This document shows positions 29,506 to 38,524 of a DNA stretch of 64,000 bases, piece after piece (the first letter of the stretch is position 1; each line of letters opens with the position of its first letter). The stretch spans positions 26,920-90,919 of the forward strand of contig QIAU01000149.1 of NCBI GenBank assembly GCA_003225055.1, read 5' to 3'. The translations under genes were made by a program, and so were the position numbers. The stretch comes from Acidobacteriota bacterium (GTDB lineage Bacteria; Acidobacteriota; Terriglobia; Terriglobales; Acidobacteriaceae). The notes below the pieces were generated by a model. It did no database searches and was not told the origin of the DNA. It worked only from the letters and a program-made list of their open reading frames with translations.

Positions 29506-30005
29506 TGAATTCCGGATCATTCACTCGCAGGATGTTCACGGGCGGGCTGACGGCAATGCTTTCCTCCGTTGGTCTAAGCGGGGCAGCACTGGTCGGCCGC
29601 GCTCAAGCCCAGACAGACGATGGCGTCCGCAAACTCGACAGTGATGGCAAGCCGGCTGACGGAAAGCAGATGATTACACCCATCGTGCTTCACAACGGCC
29701 TGATTTATGTTGCCGGACAAGGCGCCCATGATCCCGGTCCCGCCGAGCAATATGACATCGGGAAACACACCAAAATGGTGATGGACAATGTGAAGAAGCT
29801 GGTCGAAAACGGGGGCGGCACCATGGACACGATTCTTCAGCTCACAGTGTTTCTGGCGGATATCAAACACTACGAGGGCATGAACCAGGTCTTCAAAACC
29901 TATTTCCCACACGGCGGGCCTGCGCGCACTACTGTTGCAGTTGCCGCGCTCCCAGGGAATTCGCTGGTGGAGATCAACTGCGTTGCCGCAGCGCGGAGGA
30001 AGTAG
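29505..30005 (+). CDS. RidA/YjgF-family protein with Tat-type signal
   Basis: A 166-aa member of the RidA (YER057c/UK114) family, which hydrolyses reactive enamine/imine intermediates. A strong AGGAGG precedes the ATG. Residues 8-36 form a twin-arginine-like signal (FTRRMFTGGLTAML, ending GRAQAQ), so the protein is probably exported folded, unlike cytosolic RidA. The core has GLIYVAGQGAHDPG, the NVKKLVENGGGTMDTIL helix, the FLADIKHYEGMN block, and the strand with the conserved Arg in GPARTTVAVAALPGNSLVEI. Exported RidA homologues often sit beside periplasmic dehydrogenases, and here the neighbour is a quinoprotein relic. Confidence 0.88.
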   Translation: MNSGSFTRRMFTGGLTAMLSSVGLSGAALVGRAQAQTDDGVRKLDSDGKPADGKQMITPIVLHNGLIYVAGQGAHDPGPAEQYDIGKHTKMVMDNVKKLVENGGGTMDTILQLTVFLADIKHYEGMNQVFKTYFPHGGPARTTVAVAALPGNSLVEINCVAAARRK

Positions 30006-30207
30006 AGAAAAAGAAGCTGACTATGCGCCTGCGCCGGAATCGCCGGGGTTTGCAGGGGGCCGTGGGTGTAATTGCGGGGGCTTTCCTAGCGCTGGGCAGG
30101 GCAACTTTAAAGGAATTGTCGATGCCGCCAGGCAGCTGGTCGAAATCGTAGATTCGGCGCGTGGTTCGATGAAGCGAGCGTCAGGCACTTGTTGAGTGCC
30201 GAGAGTC

Positions 30208-32034
30208 ATGCATAAACAAACTGGGGCTGACGCGGGCAGGCGTACAAGTCGCTCGAGTCTGATGGGCTTATTCCTCCTCGGCTTGATGGCTTGCGAGCTC
30301 AGAGGATTAGCTCAAACGATCCGAATCGATGTGACACCCAGCCACCTTGTAAACACTTTCAGTCCACCTTACGCACTGGGAACCACTGTGGATCGCATTC
30401 CCAGCAATGCGACGGACATGTTCTTCGCGCCCGACCAGGTGAAGCAGATTCTCGAGGCTGGATGGGGAGTGGTGAGTTACCGCCAGAACACCGAGCTGTT
30501 TGTGCAGGCCTGGCACTGGAATCCAAAAGGAGCGTGGAGCGATCCGTTGGGCAAGGGGTATTTTAGGGGCGATGCCACTCCCGCGGAACTGATCCGCCAC
30601 TCTTATGGTTATTCGCTCCAACACCGCGGCTTCACACGAAACGGCGGCACCGAGTTTGACGGCTATTCCCGTTTAGATGATGGGGATGTCAACACCTATT
30701 GGAAGAGCAATCCGTATCTCACAAAAGCGTTCACCCGGGAGGACGAGTCACGTCACCCGCAGTGGGTGGTGATTGACTTGGGGAAGATGCAGGAGGTCAA
30801 CGCTGTTCGCATTGCCTGGGCCGAACCGTACGCCCGAAGTTATGAGGTCCAGTATTGGGCGGGCAAGGGCGATGCCATGGACGAGCCCGCGAATGGAGAT
30901 TGGAAGAGATTCGTTTCCGGTCTCATCACAAACGCCCACGGCGGTACGGTCACCCTGCCGTTACAACCATCGCCAGAGAACACGAAATTCGTGCGCCTTT
31001 GGATGACCGAATCGTCCGATAGCTGCGACACGCATGGATCCAGCGATCGGCGAAACTGCGTCGGATACGCGATCAAAGAAGTATACGTCGGAACAGTAGA
31101 TCAGCATGGAGCGTTCAAAGACTTGCTCCACCACTCTCCGGACCAAAATCAGTCGCTCACGTATTGCTCATCGGTCGATCCCTGGCATGAGCCCTCGGAC
31201 CTATATGTAGCTCCCGATCGGATGGAATCGGGAGACCAGCTCGGCTTAGACCTGCTGTTCACCAGCGGCATCACGCGCGGGCTGCCTGCCATCGTTCCGG
31301 TAGCCATGTTGTACGGCACGCCCGAGGATTCGGTCGCACAAATGGCCTACCTGAAAAAGCGTGGCTATCCCGTTTCTTACATCGAGATGGGCGAAGAGCC
31401 GGATGGCCAATACATGCTTCCGGAGGATTATGGAGCGCTCTACCTGCAATGGGCGACCGCACTGCACCGGGTCGATCGAGAATACAAGTTAGGCGGACCT
31501 GCATTTCAGGGCGTAACGGAAGATATCAAGGCTTGGCCTGATGCGCGAGGAAAGACCTCATGGTTCGGACGTTTTCTTGAGTATTTGAAAATGCATGGAC
31601 GGTTGGCAGACCTCGCATTCATGTCCTTTGAGCACTATCCATACGATGGTTGTGACACGCCTTGGGAAAACCTGTACCAAGAACCAGGACTGATTACTCA
31701 CATCATGCAGGTCTGGCGCGACGATGGACTACCGTCAAACGTGCCGATGTTCGATACCGAAACCAACGCTCACGGCGGTGAAGCTTCGGTAGACATCTTC
31801 GGAGCATTGTGGCTGGCGGACTCGTTTGCGGGCTTTCTCACGGCTGGAGGGAAGTCTACCCACTATTATCATGCACTACCGTATTCTCCGCCGCACCCGG
31901 CATGTCCGAACAGCTGGGGTGCTTATCACATGTTCATGGTGGATGGTGATTACCGAATCCGGCAGCGCACATCGCAATTTTTTGCCGCTCATTTTGCCGC
32001 CAGCGTCACTGAACGTGTTCCGGGGGCGGATTGA
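30208..32034 (+). CDS. discoidin-containing glycoside-hydrolase-like secreted protein, C-terminally truncated
   Basis: A 608-aa secreted protein, paralogous over its length (roughly half identical by eye) to the gene at 33129. A signal segment (MGLFLLGLMACELRGLAQ) is followed by a TIM-barrel-like N-terminal part and an inserted F5/8-type discoidin domain (HPQWVVIDLGKMQEVNAVRI). The barrel then resumes with SYIEMGEEPDGQ (candidate acid/base Glu) and MFDTETNAHGG (candidate nucleophile Glu), as in clan GH-A enzymes. At TSQFFAAH the protein leaves the alignment. The next bases, in another frame, read LPPASLNVFRGRIEAK, matching the paralog's extreme C-terminus. About 119 codons have therefore been deleted and the frame broken near 31990. 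The GTG at 30196 is an alternative start. Confidence 0.75.
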   Translation: MHKQTGADAGRRTSRSSLMGLFLLGLMACELRGLAQTIRIDVTPSHLVNTFSPPYALGTTVDRIPSNATDMFFAPDQVKQILEAGWGVVSYRQNTELFVQAWHWNPKGAWSDPLGKGYFRGDATPAELIRHSYGYSLQHRGFTRNGGTEFDGYSRLDDGDVNTYWKSNPYLTKAFTREDESRHPQWVVIDLGKMQEVNAVRIAWAEPYARSYEVQYWAGKGDAMDEPANGDWKRFVSGLITNAHGGTVTLPLQPSPENTKFVRLWMTESSDSCDTHGSSDRRNCVGYAIKEVYVGTVDQHGAFKDLLHHSPDQNQSLTYCSSVDPWHEPSDLYVAPDRMESGDQLGLDLLFTSGITRGLPAIVPVAMLYGTPEDSVAQMAYLKKRGYPVSYIEMGEEPDGQYMLPEDYGALYLQWATALHRVDREYKLGGPAFQGVTEDIKAWPDARGKTSWFGRFLEYLKMHGRLADLAFMSFEHYPYDGCDTPWENLYQEPGLITHIMQVWRDDGLPSNVPMFDTETNAHGGEASVDIFGALWLADSFAGFLTAGGKSTHYYHALPYSPPHPACPNSWGAYHMFMVDGDYRIRQRTSQFFAAHFAASVTERVPGAD

Positions 32035-32126
32035 GGCAAAGTCACATACGGATTCCGAGCGAAACAAAGAGCTGGGCCTATCGCAAATCTTGACCCGGGC
32101 CCGACTTGCCAAGAGGAGAACTGCTC

Positions 32127-33092
32127 ATGAAAGTGAAGCAGACGTTGGTGCAGACCATTGCAGCAGTTTACGTTTCGCTGCTGCTGACTTCTTGGGCTGC
32201 TGCGCAGGCGAGCCGCCAAGTTTCGATCACTATTGATGACCTACCTGCCGCCGCTTCGAATTTTATCTCCGCAGCGGACATAACCCGGATGACCTCGAAA
32301 CTCCTCACCACGCTTCGTGACCAGAAGGTGCCGGCCGTAGGATTCGTGAACGAAAAAAAGGTGTACAAGCTCGGAGAAGTGGATGAGCGGATCAAAGCTC
32401 TCGAGATGTGGCTCGATTATGGCTTTGAACTTGGCAACCACACCTACAGCCACGCTTCGCTCAATCGGGTGGGGTTAAAAGCCTGGGAAGACGAAGTGGT
32501 CCAAGGCGAACCGATCATTCAACTGTTGTTGGCACAACATAACATGAAACTCAGATATTTTCGGCATCCCTACTTGGATACCGGACGAGATCTGCTAACG
32601 CGTCGTGAAGCGGAAGCATTCTTGGTTGAGCGCGGGTATCGGATCGCTCCTGTAACCTTGGACGCCTGGGACTGGATGTATGCACCTGTCTATGACGACG
32701 CCAAGAAGCGACAAAATGCAGCCCTCGAGCAGGAACTCGTAAAAAGTTACCTCTCCTACAGTGACGCCGTCTTTGCGTACTCGGAGCAGCTTTCGGTGAA
32801 AACCATCGGATACGAGCCCAAGCAAATCCTTCTGCTACACGGGAATCAACTCGAGGCCGACCACGTTGGAGAGCTACTCGATGTAATGCGCCGACGAGGG
32901 TATCGCTTTATAACCCTGGAAGATGCGCTCAGTGATCCGGCGTACAGTCTGTCCGACACCTACGTGGGAGAGGAAGGGAGGGGCTGGCTCGACCACTGGG
33001 CCATCTCGCAAGGCAAGCCTCCCCAAGGTGGGCCTGTATTTCCCCAATGGGTCATGGATCGGGCGCAAAAGTTACGGCGGCCGCAACCCTAG
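32127..33092 (+). CDS. polysaccharide deacetylase family protein, secreted
   Basis: A 321-aa carbohydrate esterase family 4-like enzyme removing N- or O-acetyl groups from a glycan. AAGAGGAG precedes the ATG at 32127. Residues 1-27 are a signal peptide (LLLTSWAAAQ). Motif 1 is TIDD (Asp37 catalytic base, Asp38 metal ligand), motif 2 GNHTYSH gives metal ligands His105 and His109, motif 3 is RHPYLDTG, and LLLHGN supplies the late His. The ~100-residue insertion after RHPY with DAWDWMYAPVYD is typical of a PuuE/PgdA-unlike Acidobacteria/Bacteroides subgroup. It lies between two glycoside-hydrolase-like paralogs, implying joint processing of one extracellular polysaccharide. Confidence 0.9.
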   Translation: MKVKQTLVQTIAAVYVSLLLTSWAAAQASRQVSITIDDLPAAASNFISAADITRMTSKLLTTLRDQKVPAVGFVNEKKVYKLGEVDERIKALEMWLDYGFELGNHTYSHASLNRVGLKAWEDEVVQGEPIIQLLLAQHNMKLRYFRHPYLDTGRDLLTRREAEAFLVERGYRIAPVTLDAWDWMYAPVYDDAKKRQNAALEQELVKSYLSYSDAVFAYSEQLSVKTIGYEPKQILLLHGNQLEADHVGELLDVMRRRGYRFITLEDALSDPAYSLSDTYVGEEGRGWLDHWAISQGKPPQGGPVFPQWVMDRAQKLRRPQP

Positions 33093-33128
33093 ATCTTCCA
33101 CAAATTTGTCCTTCTGGGAGAGAGAAAT

Positions 33129-35351
33129 ATGAAGGGAAAGAGGGTCTTGCTTACGGTCGTTGTCACCAACACACTTGGGGTACGTGGCAGCAAGCTGTTC
33201 GATTGTGCTGTGGTTGGGTGCCTCATGTCATTCTCCATTGCGACGGGAACCGCTGCTGCTCAAGGATCGGGAGCGGCAGCGATGCCAATTGGCACGGTCC
33301 GGGTGGACATCCGAGAAGGACGTTCCATCAACTCCTTCGATCCTGACAGCGCCGTGGGAAGCTCGGTCGACGTCCTTTCCCGTAGGGACATCGATAAGGT
33401 TTACACGCCCCATATTTTGCAGGAGGCGCTGTCCGCGGGCTGGGGTCCAATCACATACCGCAACAACACCGAACTGCGCATGGCGGCTTGGCACTGGACG
33501 GAGAATGGCACCTGGAGCGATCCGGCCCATCGCAGCGGTTATTTCACCGGCAGCACAGAACTGAAGGAGCCAACCCGTTACATTCTCGCGTATGCTCTGC
33601 CCCATCGTGGTTTCGCCACCAGCGGAGACCGGCCCGTACCCGGCCCCAACCTCACCTATTGGAAGAGCAATCCCTATCTGACCAGCAGGTTCACTGGCGA
33701 AAGTGATGCCTTACATCCGCAGTGGGTGGTCATAGACCTGCAGAGTGAGAAGCTGGTTAACGCGGTGCGTATCGTCTGGGCCAGTCCCTATGCCACCAAC
33801 TACCAGGTGGAGTACTGGACAGGGACTCGCGCGCTGGATTTCGACCTCGGTCCACAAGGTGAATGGCATGTCTTCCCGTCGGGTACTTTGACTGATGCGA
33901 AGGGCGGCATCGTGGCGCTCAAACTGACCGACCGCCCAATATCCACGCGTTACTTGCGCGTCTTGATGTCGGAATCTTCGAATACCTGCGACGAACATGG
34001 ATCGTCGGACATCCGAAACTGCGTCGGTTATGCAATCCAGCAGATTGCAGCAGGAATCGTTGTCAACGGTACATTCGCTCCGGCGGCGCGCAATCCCGCG
34101 GACCCACTGACCACCTATTGCGTCTCCTCCATCGATCCGTGGCATTCAGCGGAAGATGTCCGCGATGGCGGCGACTACCAGCACACAGGATTCGATCTTT
34201 TTTTCACCAGCGGAATCACGAACAATCTGCCGGCAATGATTCCGGTCACGATGCTTTATGGCACGCCCGACGACGCGGCCGCACAGATCGCCTACCTCGA
34301 AAAACGCGGCTACCGAATCGGCTCGATCGAGATGGGAGAAGAACCCGATGGGAAGCACGCCACCCCGGAAGACTACGGCGCACTCTATCTCCAATGGGCC
34401 ACCGCGATTCACAACCTGGATCCCAAGCTCAAGCTCGGTGGCCCCGTATTTGAAGGAGTCAATGAAGATATCCGACTGTGGCCGGACACGCAGGGCCGGA
34501 CCTCGTGGATGGGCCGTTTCGTCGACTACCTCAAATCCCACGGTCGACTCTCTGACCTCGCCTTCGTGTCCTTCGAGCACTATCCTTTTGAGCCCTGTGA
34601 AATCGCTTGGAAATCCCTTTATAGCGAACCACGACTGATGAAACACATCCTTCAGGTCTGGCGCAATGATGGAGTTCCGAGGAACGTCCCGCTCATGGTG
34701 ACTGAGAATCATCTCGCCGCCCAACTGACCGGACCGATGACCACGATTTTTGCCGCGCTCTGGCTTGCGGATAATGTTGGTTCGTTTTTTGAGGGCGGAG
34801 GCGCTGCCTTTTATCACTCTCCCATCCAGCCACAGGGCATACGCAACACCTGCCTAGGGTGGGCGTCATGGTCGAACTTTGTTTCAGACGAGAGCTACGG
34901 CATCAGAGGATACACATCGCCCTATTTTGCCGCTCGCATGATCAATTTCGAGTGGTTACAACATCGCTCGGGAGTACACTATTTGTTCCCATCCTCGACG
35001 GACGTACGGGACGATGAGGGTAATATTCTGGTGACCTCGTACGCCGTACACCGCCCGGATGGAAACTGGTCGCTGCTGTTGGTGAATCGTGATGAGTCGC
35101 ATGCCCACAGCATGCGAGTGATACTGGAGGATTCGAGAGCCAAACGAACGACCTCGTTCTCAGGGCCGGTTGCTTTTGCGACTTTCGGCAGCGAGCAGTA
35201 TGTGTGGATTAACGACGGGCTGAACAGCCATGCCGATCCTGACGGCCCGATCTATTCAACCGTTGTCGAAGCAAGCCCTGGAAGCGTCTACACACTTCCA
35301 AAAGCCTCGATCACGGTATTGCGCGGAAAGCTCACGGGAAAAGTGGAGTGA
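33129..35351 (+). CDS. discoidin-containing glycoside-hydrolase-like secreted protein, full length
   Basis: A 740-aa secreted protein and the intact paralog of the gene at 30208. Its start lies 36 bases after the deacetylase, with GGGAGAGAG upstream. An N-terminal signal (FDCAVVGCLMSFSIATGTAAA) precedes the split TIM-barrel, with a discoidin-like insert at about 175-300 (HPQWVVIDLQSEKLVNAVRI). Candidate catalytic Glu residues lie in SIEMGEEPDGKH and LMVTENHLA. The C-terminal ~120 residues (NWSLLLVNRDESH to SITVLRGKL) form the beta-sandwich usual for clan GH-A enzymes such as GH30/39/44/79. The exact GH family is not certain; a substrate-binding discoidin inside the barrel is unusual. Confidence 0.8.
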   Translation: MKGKRVLLTVVVTNTLGVRGSKLFDCAVVGCLMSFSIATGTAAAQGSGAAAMPIGTVRVDIREGRSINSFDPDSAVGSSVDVLSRRDIDKVYTPHILQEALSAGWGPITYRNNTELRMAAWHWTENGTWSDPAHRSGYFTGSTELKEPTRYILAYALPHRGFATSGDRPVPGPNLTYWKSNPYLTSRFTGESDALHPQWVVIDLQSEKLVNAVRIVWASPYATNYQVEYWTGTRALDFDLGPQGEWHVFPSGTLTDAKGGIVALKLTDRPISTRYLRVLMSESSNTCDEHGSSDIRNCVGYAIQQIAAGIVVNGTFAPAARNPADPLTTYCVSSIDPWHSAEDVRDGGDYQHTGFDLFFTSGITNNLPAMIPVTMLYGTPDDAAAQIAYLEKRGYRIGSIEMGEEPDGKHATPEDYGALYLQWATAIHNLDPKLKLGGPVFEGVNEDIRLWPDTQGRTSWMGRFVDYLKSHGRLSDLAFVSFEHYPFEPCEIAWKSLYSEPRLMKHILQVWRNDGVPRNVPLMVTENHLAAQLTGPMTTIFAALWLADNVGSFFEGGGAAFYHSPIQPQGIRNTCLGWASWSNFVSDESYGIRGYTSPYFAARMINFEWLQHRSGVHYLFPSSTDVRDDEGNILVTSYAVHRPDGNWSLLLVNRDESHAHSMRVILEDSRAKRTTSFSGPVAFATFGSEQYVWINDGLNSHADPDGPIYSTVVEASPGSVYTLPKASITVLRGKLTGKVE

Positions 35352-35854
35352 GCGCAACTTCGCTCGTGTCGAATCATGCGGAAAGCTAAGGATCCTGATG
35401 CCGCCTTCGTTACAGCCATGCATGGGTGATCAATGCCAGTATCAGGAACTGTGCTAACGTGAGAAGCTGCTTATCGTGCCAGAGGTAGAATCGAAAAATT
35501 GCGGGGCGGCTTTGCGGTCCTGGCGGAATTCCCGTCACACAGCCTCGATTCTGGGATCGTCCCTCCGCTACGGACGGCAGAGCGGAACATCCGCGAGAAC
35601 CCGAAGAATTCTGTTGCCGCCCCGCTGCCCACCGTGCCAGCTAACATTTCGTGTTAGATGGGTCGGGTTATTTTGTCCCGCGTTGACCGTTGAGGACAGC
35701 AGCACCACCACCAAGGTCAGCAGAAGTCCAGCAAGATGGTCATATTATGTTTCATTCGAGTCCGCCTCCTGCTAACCTGAGGCGCAAGGGAGCCGTTTTT
35801 CGGTCCAGGGTTCTGCTAAAAGTTCGCGTTCGGTTGCGTTGGATTGTTTTGTGG
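35352..35854. other. intergenic region
   Basis: About 500 bases with no supported gene, where the plus-strand polysaccharide cluster meets the minus-strand receiver gene. The short open frames have no family resemblance and I see no strong terminator hairpin. Confidence 0.4.
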
Positions 35855-36262
35855 TTAACTATTCGGAAACGGAGATGGTCGATTGGCAACCTTGGTAGTA
35901 CAAACCGCGGCGCGGGCTTTGTCGACTACTACGGACATGGGCTCGGACTTTGAGACCAGCGCGAAAGCACCTGCGGACTGGACTTCCTTCTCTATGAACT
36001 TATTAATGAACGCGCTGAACATGATTATCGGTACCGTAGGCCTCAGCCGCTTCAAAACGCGCGCCGCTTCTAGGCCGTTCATCACCGGCATTGAGATGTC
36101 CAGAACAATCAAATCAGGCTGCAACTGCTGAGCCTTTTCAATCGCCTCTCGTCCGTTCTCGGCCTCACCGCATATTTCAAAGTCCGCTTCAGATGCGAAT
36201 AACCGGCACAGCCCCTGACGGATAACGGTGTTGTCGTCGACTACTAACACTGATCTGGCCAT
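35855..36262 (-). CDS. single-domain response regulator (receiver only)
   Basis: A 135-aa CheY-like receiver. The start MARSVLVVDDN at 36262 has GGGAGG about 10 bases upstream on its strand. Open frame further upstream is low-complexity and excluded. The acidic pair is in VVDDN, the phosphoacceptor Asp in LIVLDISMPVMNGLEAA, the conserved Ser in MFSAF and the Lys in VSKSEP. There is no output domain, so it signals by protein contact or phosphotransfer. No kinase gene is adjacent. The next gene on the same strand, further upstream, is a broken receiver-GGDEF. Confidence 0.88.
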   Translation of the reverse strand: MARSVLVVDDNTVIRQGLCRLFASEADFEICGEAENGREAIEKAQQLQPDLIVLDISMPVMNGLEAARVLKRLRPTVPIIMFSAFINKFIEKEVQSAGAFALVSKSEPMSVVVDKARAAVCTTKVANRPSPFPNS

Positions 36263-36531
36263 CTTAGCGGGCCTCCCGGTTCCAGGCCGACCCGGACAAA
36301 CGGAGCTGCACGACGCAAAGTCGAACCTTTGATGCAGGAAGGCGTGGATATTGTTTTCTGGAAGAAAGGAAAAAAATGCGTGAAGGCGCACCCATTGCAA
36401 GTTGATGATTTCAGCCGTTCAAACGCCACAAAATAGCGGAAGGGATGCTCCTCTCAAACGCGATGGCGAAGGTCGATCGCCGGCGGGGGTCCTTTTTTAG
36501 CTCGCTCCAGGTCAGAGATGAAAACCCCACC

Positions 36532-37098
36532 CTACCTGGTGTCGCAGTCAAAGTGTTGTAGATGGGCCGGCCCGGTCCACCTGGCGGTCTCGTTAGCTCT
36601 CGCAACTGCCGCGTCCAGCTCGCATCGAGGCGAAACTAACGAGAATTCTTCTCCTCCATAGCGTCCAAGGCCATCGTAAATTCGCAAATTCGAGCGAACT
36701 CGCGTTGCCACTTCTTTCAAGGCCGCATCTCCCGCCAGCTGTCCGAGCAAATCGTTGACTTGCTTGGAGGCGGCGAGTTCGAACCAAACGACAGAGACAG
36801 GGGTTCTCTCTCGTCGCCCCCGGGCCAATTCTCGTTCCCAGCACGCAACGATCTTGGAACGATTCAGCATGCTGGTCAGCGATCATGGCCTGCCGCGAAT
36901 CGCGGGCAATCTTTGATGGCTACTAGCTCTTCCTGCAGTTCAATGATCCTCTTACCAGCCAGCAGACGAACTCTCACCTCTGCCCAATCGGAGGGCCTGG
37001 GCAGAAAATCATCCGCGCCAGCCTGCATCGCCGTGAACAGATCCTTGCGGGCCGGGAGTGCTGTCAAGGGCGGCTGCAGGGAGTTCAGCTCGCGTAAG
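36532..37098 (-). pseudogene. receiver-GGDEF diguanylate cyclase, frameshifted remnant
   Basis: On the minus strand the first frame gives the end of a receiver domain (MTALPARKDLF, QAGADDFLPRPSDWAEVRV) and the linker LQEELVAIKDCPRFAAGHDR. After what looks like a single-base deletion at about 36880 the next frame continues LTSMLNRSKI, WFELAASKQVNDLLGQLAGD and the active-site strand GLGRYGGEEFSLVSP. GGEEF is a competent signature, but the domain ends early after ANETA. The first half of the receiver and the last ~70 residues of GGDEF are missing. It could make c-di-GMP only if intact elsewhere; here it is a pseudogene. Confidence 0.7.
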
Positions 37099-37120
37099 AA
37101 GGATTAGTAAGAAGGATTAG
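37095..37120. repeat. tandem 13-bp direct repeat
   Basis: TAAGAAGGATTAG occurs twice in immediate succession (37095-37107 and 37108-37120). Its core GGATTAGTAAGAA recurs at 47780-47792, and AAAGGATTAG again at about 63481, in each case in non-coding sequence. Confidence 0.8.
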
Positions 37121-38050
37121 TCATAACGAAGTAGCGGCAGGGAAGTAGGACTTATGGCTAGAACCGAATGGCCAAGGTTTTCACAGTATTGACCTGAGAG
37201 TGCCGGCATGCTGAACTCCGCGATGAAAGCTGGAGGCCCCTAGGTGGACGTGGGTGGGCGCTCCGGCCTCTTTGCCGTGTCAAGTCAGGCTGAAGATCAG
37301 GCGCGTAAGGTTTCAAGAGCCCCACCCACGGTGTATGGACACTAGTCCCGGGGAAAAAAAGTGGGCAGTCGGGATCGGGACCAAAAGAGCGGAGCTGCGG
37401 GTAGCTAAGTTGCTTTCGGATCATGAAATATGGACAGCCTCAGATGCACCGTTGCAGAACAAGCGGTGCGCCATAGTGGAGCCAAGACACAAGTAAAGAG
37501 GTTAGCCGCGCTGAAACGCCGGGAGTTTCGGGCAGAAGGGATGTCCAGCCGTTTGTGACCGGAGCTAGCTTGAAGCGGAAAGCGGTACCGACAAGCCGAA
37601 GGACGCCGTTCTCGGGCCATGTACTGTCCGCGAAGGAAGGCTGCCGGAGGAAGGGACTTCGGTGTTGAAGGCTTTTCTGGGCATCTGCGGCCACTACTTA
37701 GCTCCTTGATCAAGTCGAATTGCGGGACATGGGCCCCTTTGTCCCAGGAGGTTACCGGGGTTACTTTTTGATTAGGAGTGTCCTGCGCAGCGTAAACCAA
37801 ACGCCGACGGCTGGGGGATCTTTCTTTAAACCCAACCTGCCTTCAACTCCCCCGGCGCAGGCGACCCAGTCCTGCTGGAACAGCAAGGAGGAAGACCGCG
37901 AACTGCTTTTGGTTCGCCAGTGACACGCACTCGCCGTAAAGCACCAGATGATGGTTGCGAAAGCGTGGCGCAATCCGGCAGGCTTTCGCGGGGACAAGCC
38001 GGCCTGCACGATGACGATACCCAAGGAGGGTAAGTAAGGAGCTAACGTCA
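37121..38050. other. gene-poor region with a diverged repeat
   Basis: 930 bases without a supported gene. 37173-37225 matches 47812-47862 at roughly 80% (shared core GTATTGAC, GAGAGTG, ATGCTGAACT). Further matches follow at 37377-37400 and 47907-47935 (GGGAC.AAA.AGCGGAGCT). These are two copies of one element of unknown nature. The remaining open frames are uncoding in character. Confidence 0.45.
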
Positions 38051-38224
38051 GAACTCCAAATCGTCCACCAGGAGCCCCGGTTCGCAGCATTCGTGGGTAT
38101 TGATTGGGTGGATCAAACGCATGGGTGGTGCTTGCCAGCAGTCGGTGTGGCCCGGCGCTTGATGCTGCACCGTGAACATGCTGCTTTGGCCCCCATACTT
38201 CAAGGGTATGTAGGGCAGTCCTAA
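38051..38224 (+). pseudogene. IS110-family transposase, N-terminal relic
   Basis: The frame reads ELQIVHQEPRFAAFVGIDW and then DQTHGWCLPAVG. FVGIDW followed by DQ.H..C is the N-terminal DEDD-type catalytic strand of IS110 transposases. The match stops after about 50 residues at a TAA, and no downstream part of the transposase is recognisable in the next 300 bases. It is a dead fragment marking an old insertion next to the duplicated LuxR segment. Confidence 0.55.
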
Positions 38225-38524
38225 TTCCCCAACTTCTACGCGCAAGTTGCTGCTACGGTTGGCTATGTTGCTTGCCATAAGGACAAACCGTCGGTATGGT
38301 CCTGATAAATCAAATCAGGAATTTTCTCTACCCATTTCAAGGATTTACCGGATTGTGAGCCCTACCCTTTCCCCGCTAGGTTACACCTATCTAGAGTTCG
38401 TGAAGGCCTGCAAATCAAGTCTGCACGGCAAACGCGGCGAGAGTTTCAGTGAAGGTGCTGATCCCCGACGCGGAATGCCTTCGTTAGTTACTGGTGCGGG
38501 TTTTCAGGCAAAAGATAGCGCCTA

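Noticed and set aside
31826..32236. 136-codon frame overlapping the end of the discoidin paralog and the deacetylase start
   Set aside because: Only its middle (LPPASLNVFRGRIEAK) is meaningful: it is the out-of-frame C-terminus of the truncated paralog, not a separate gene.
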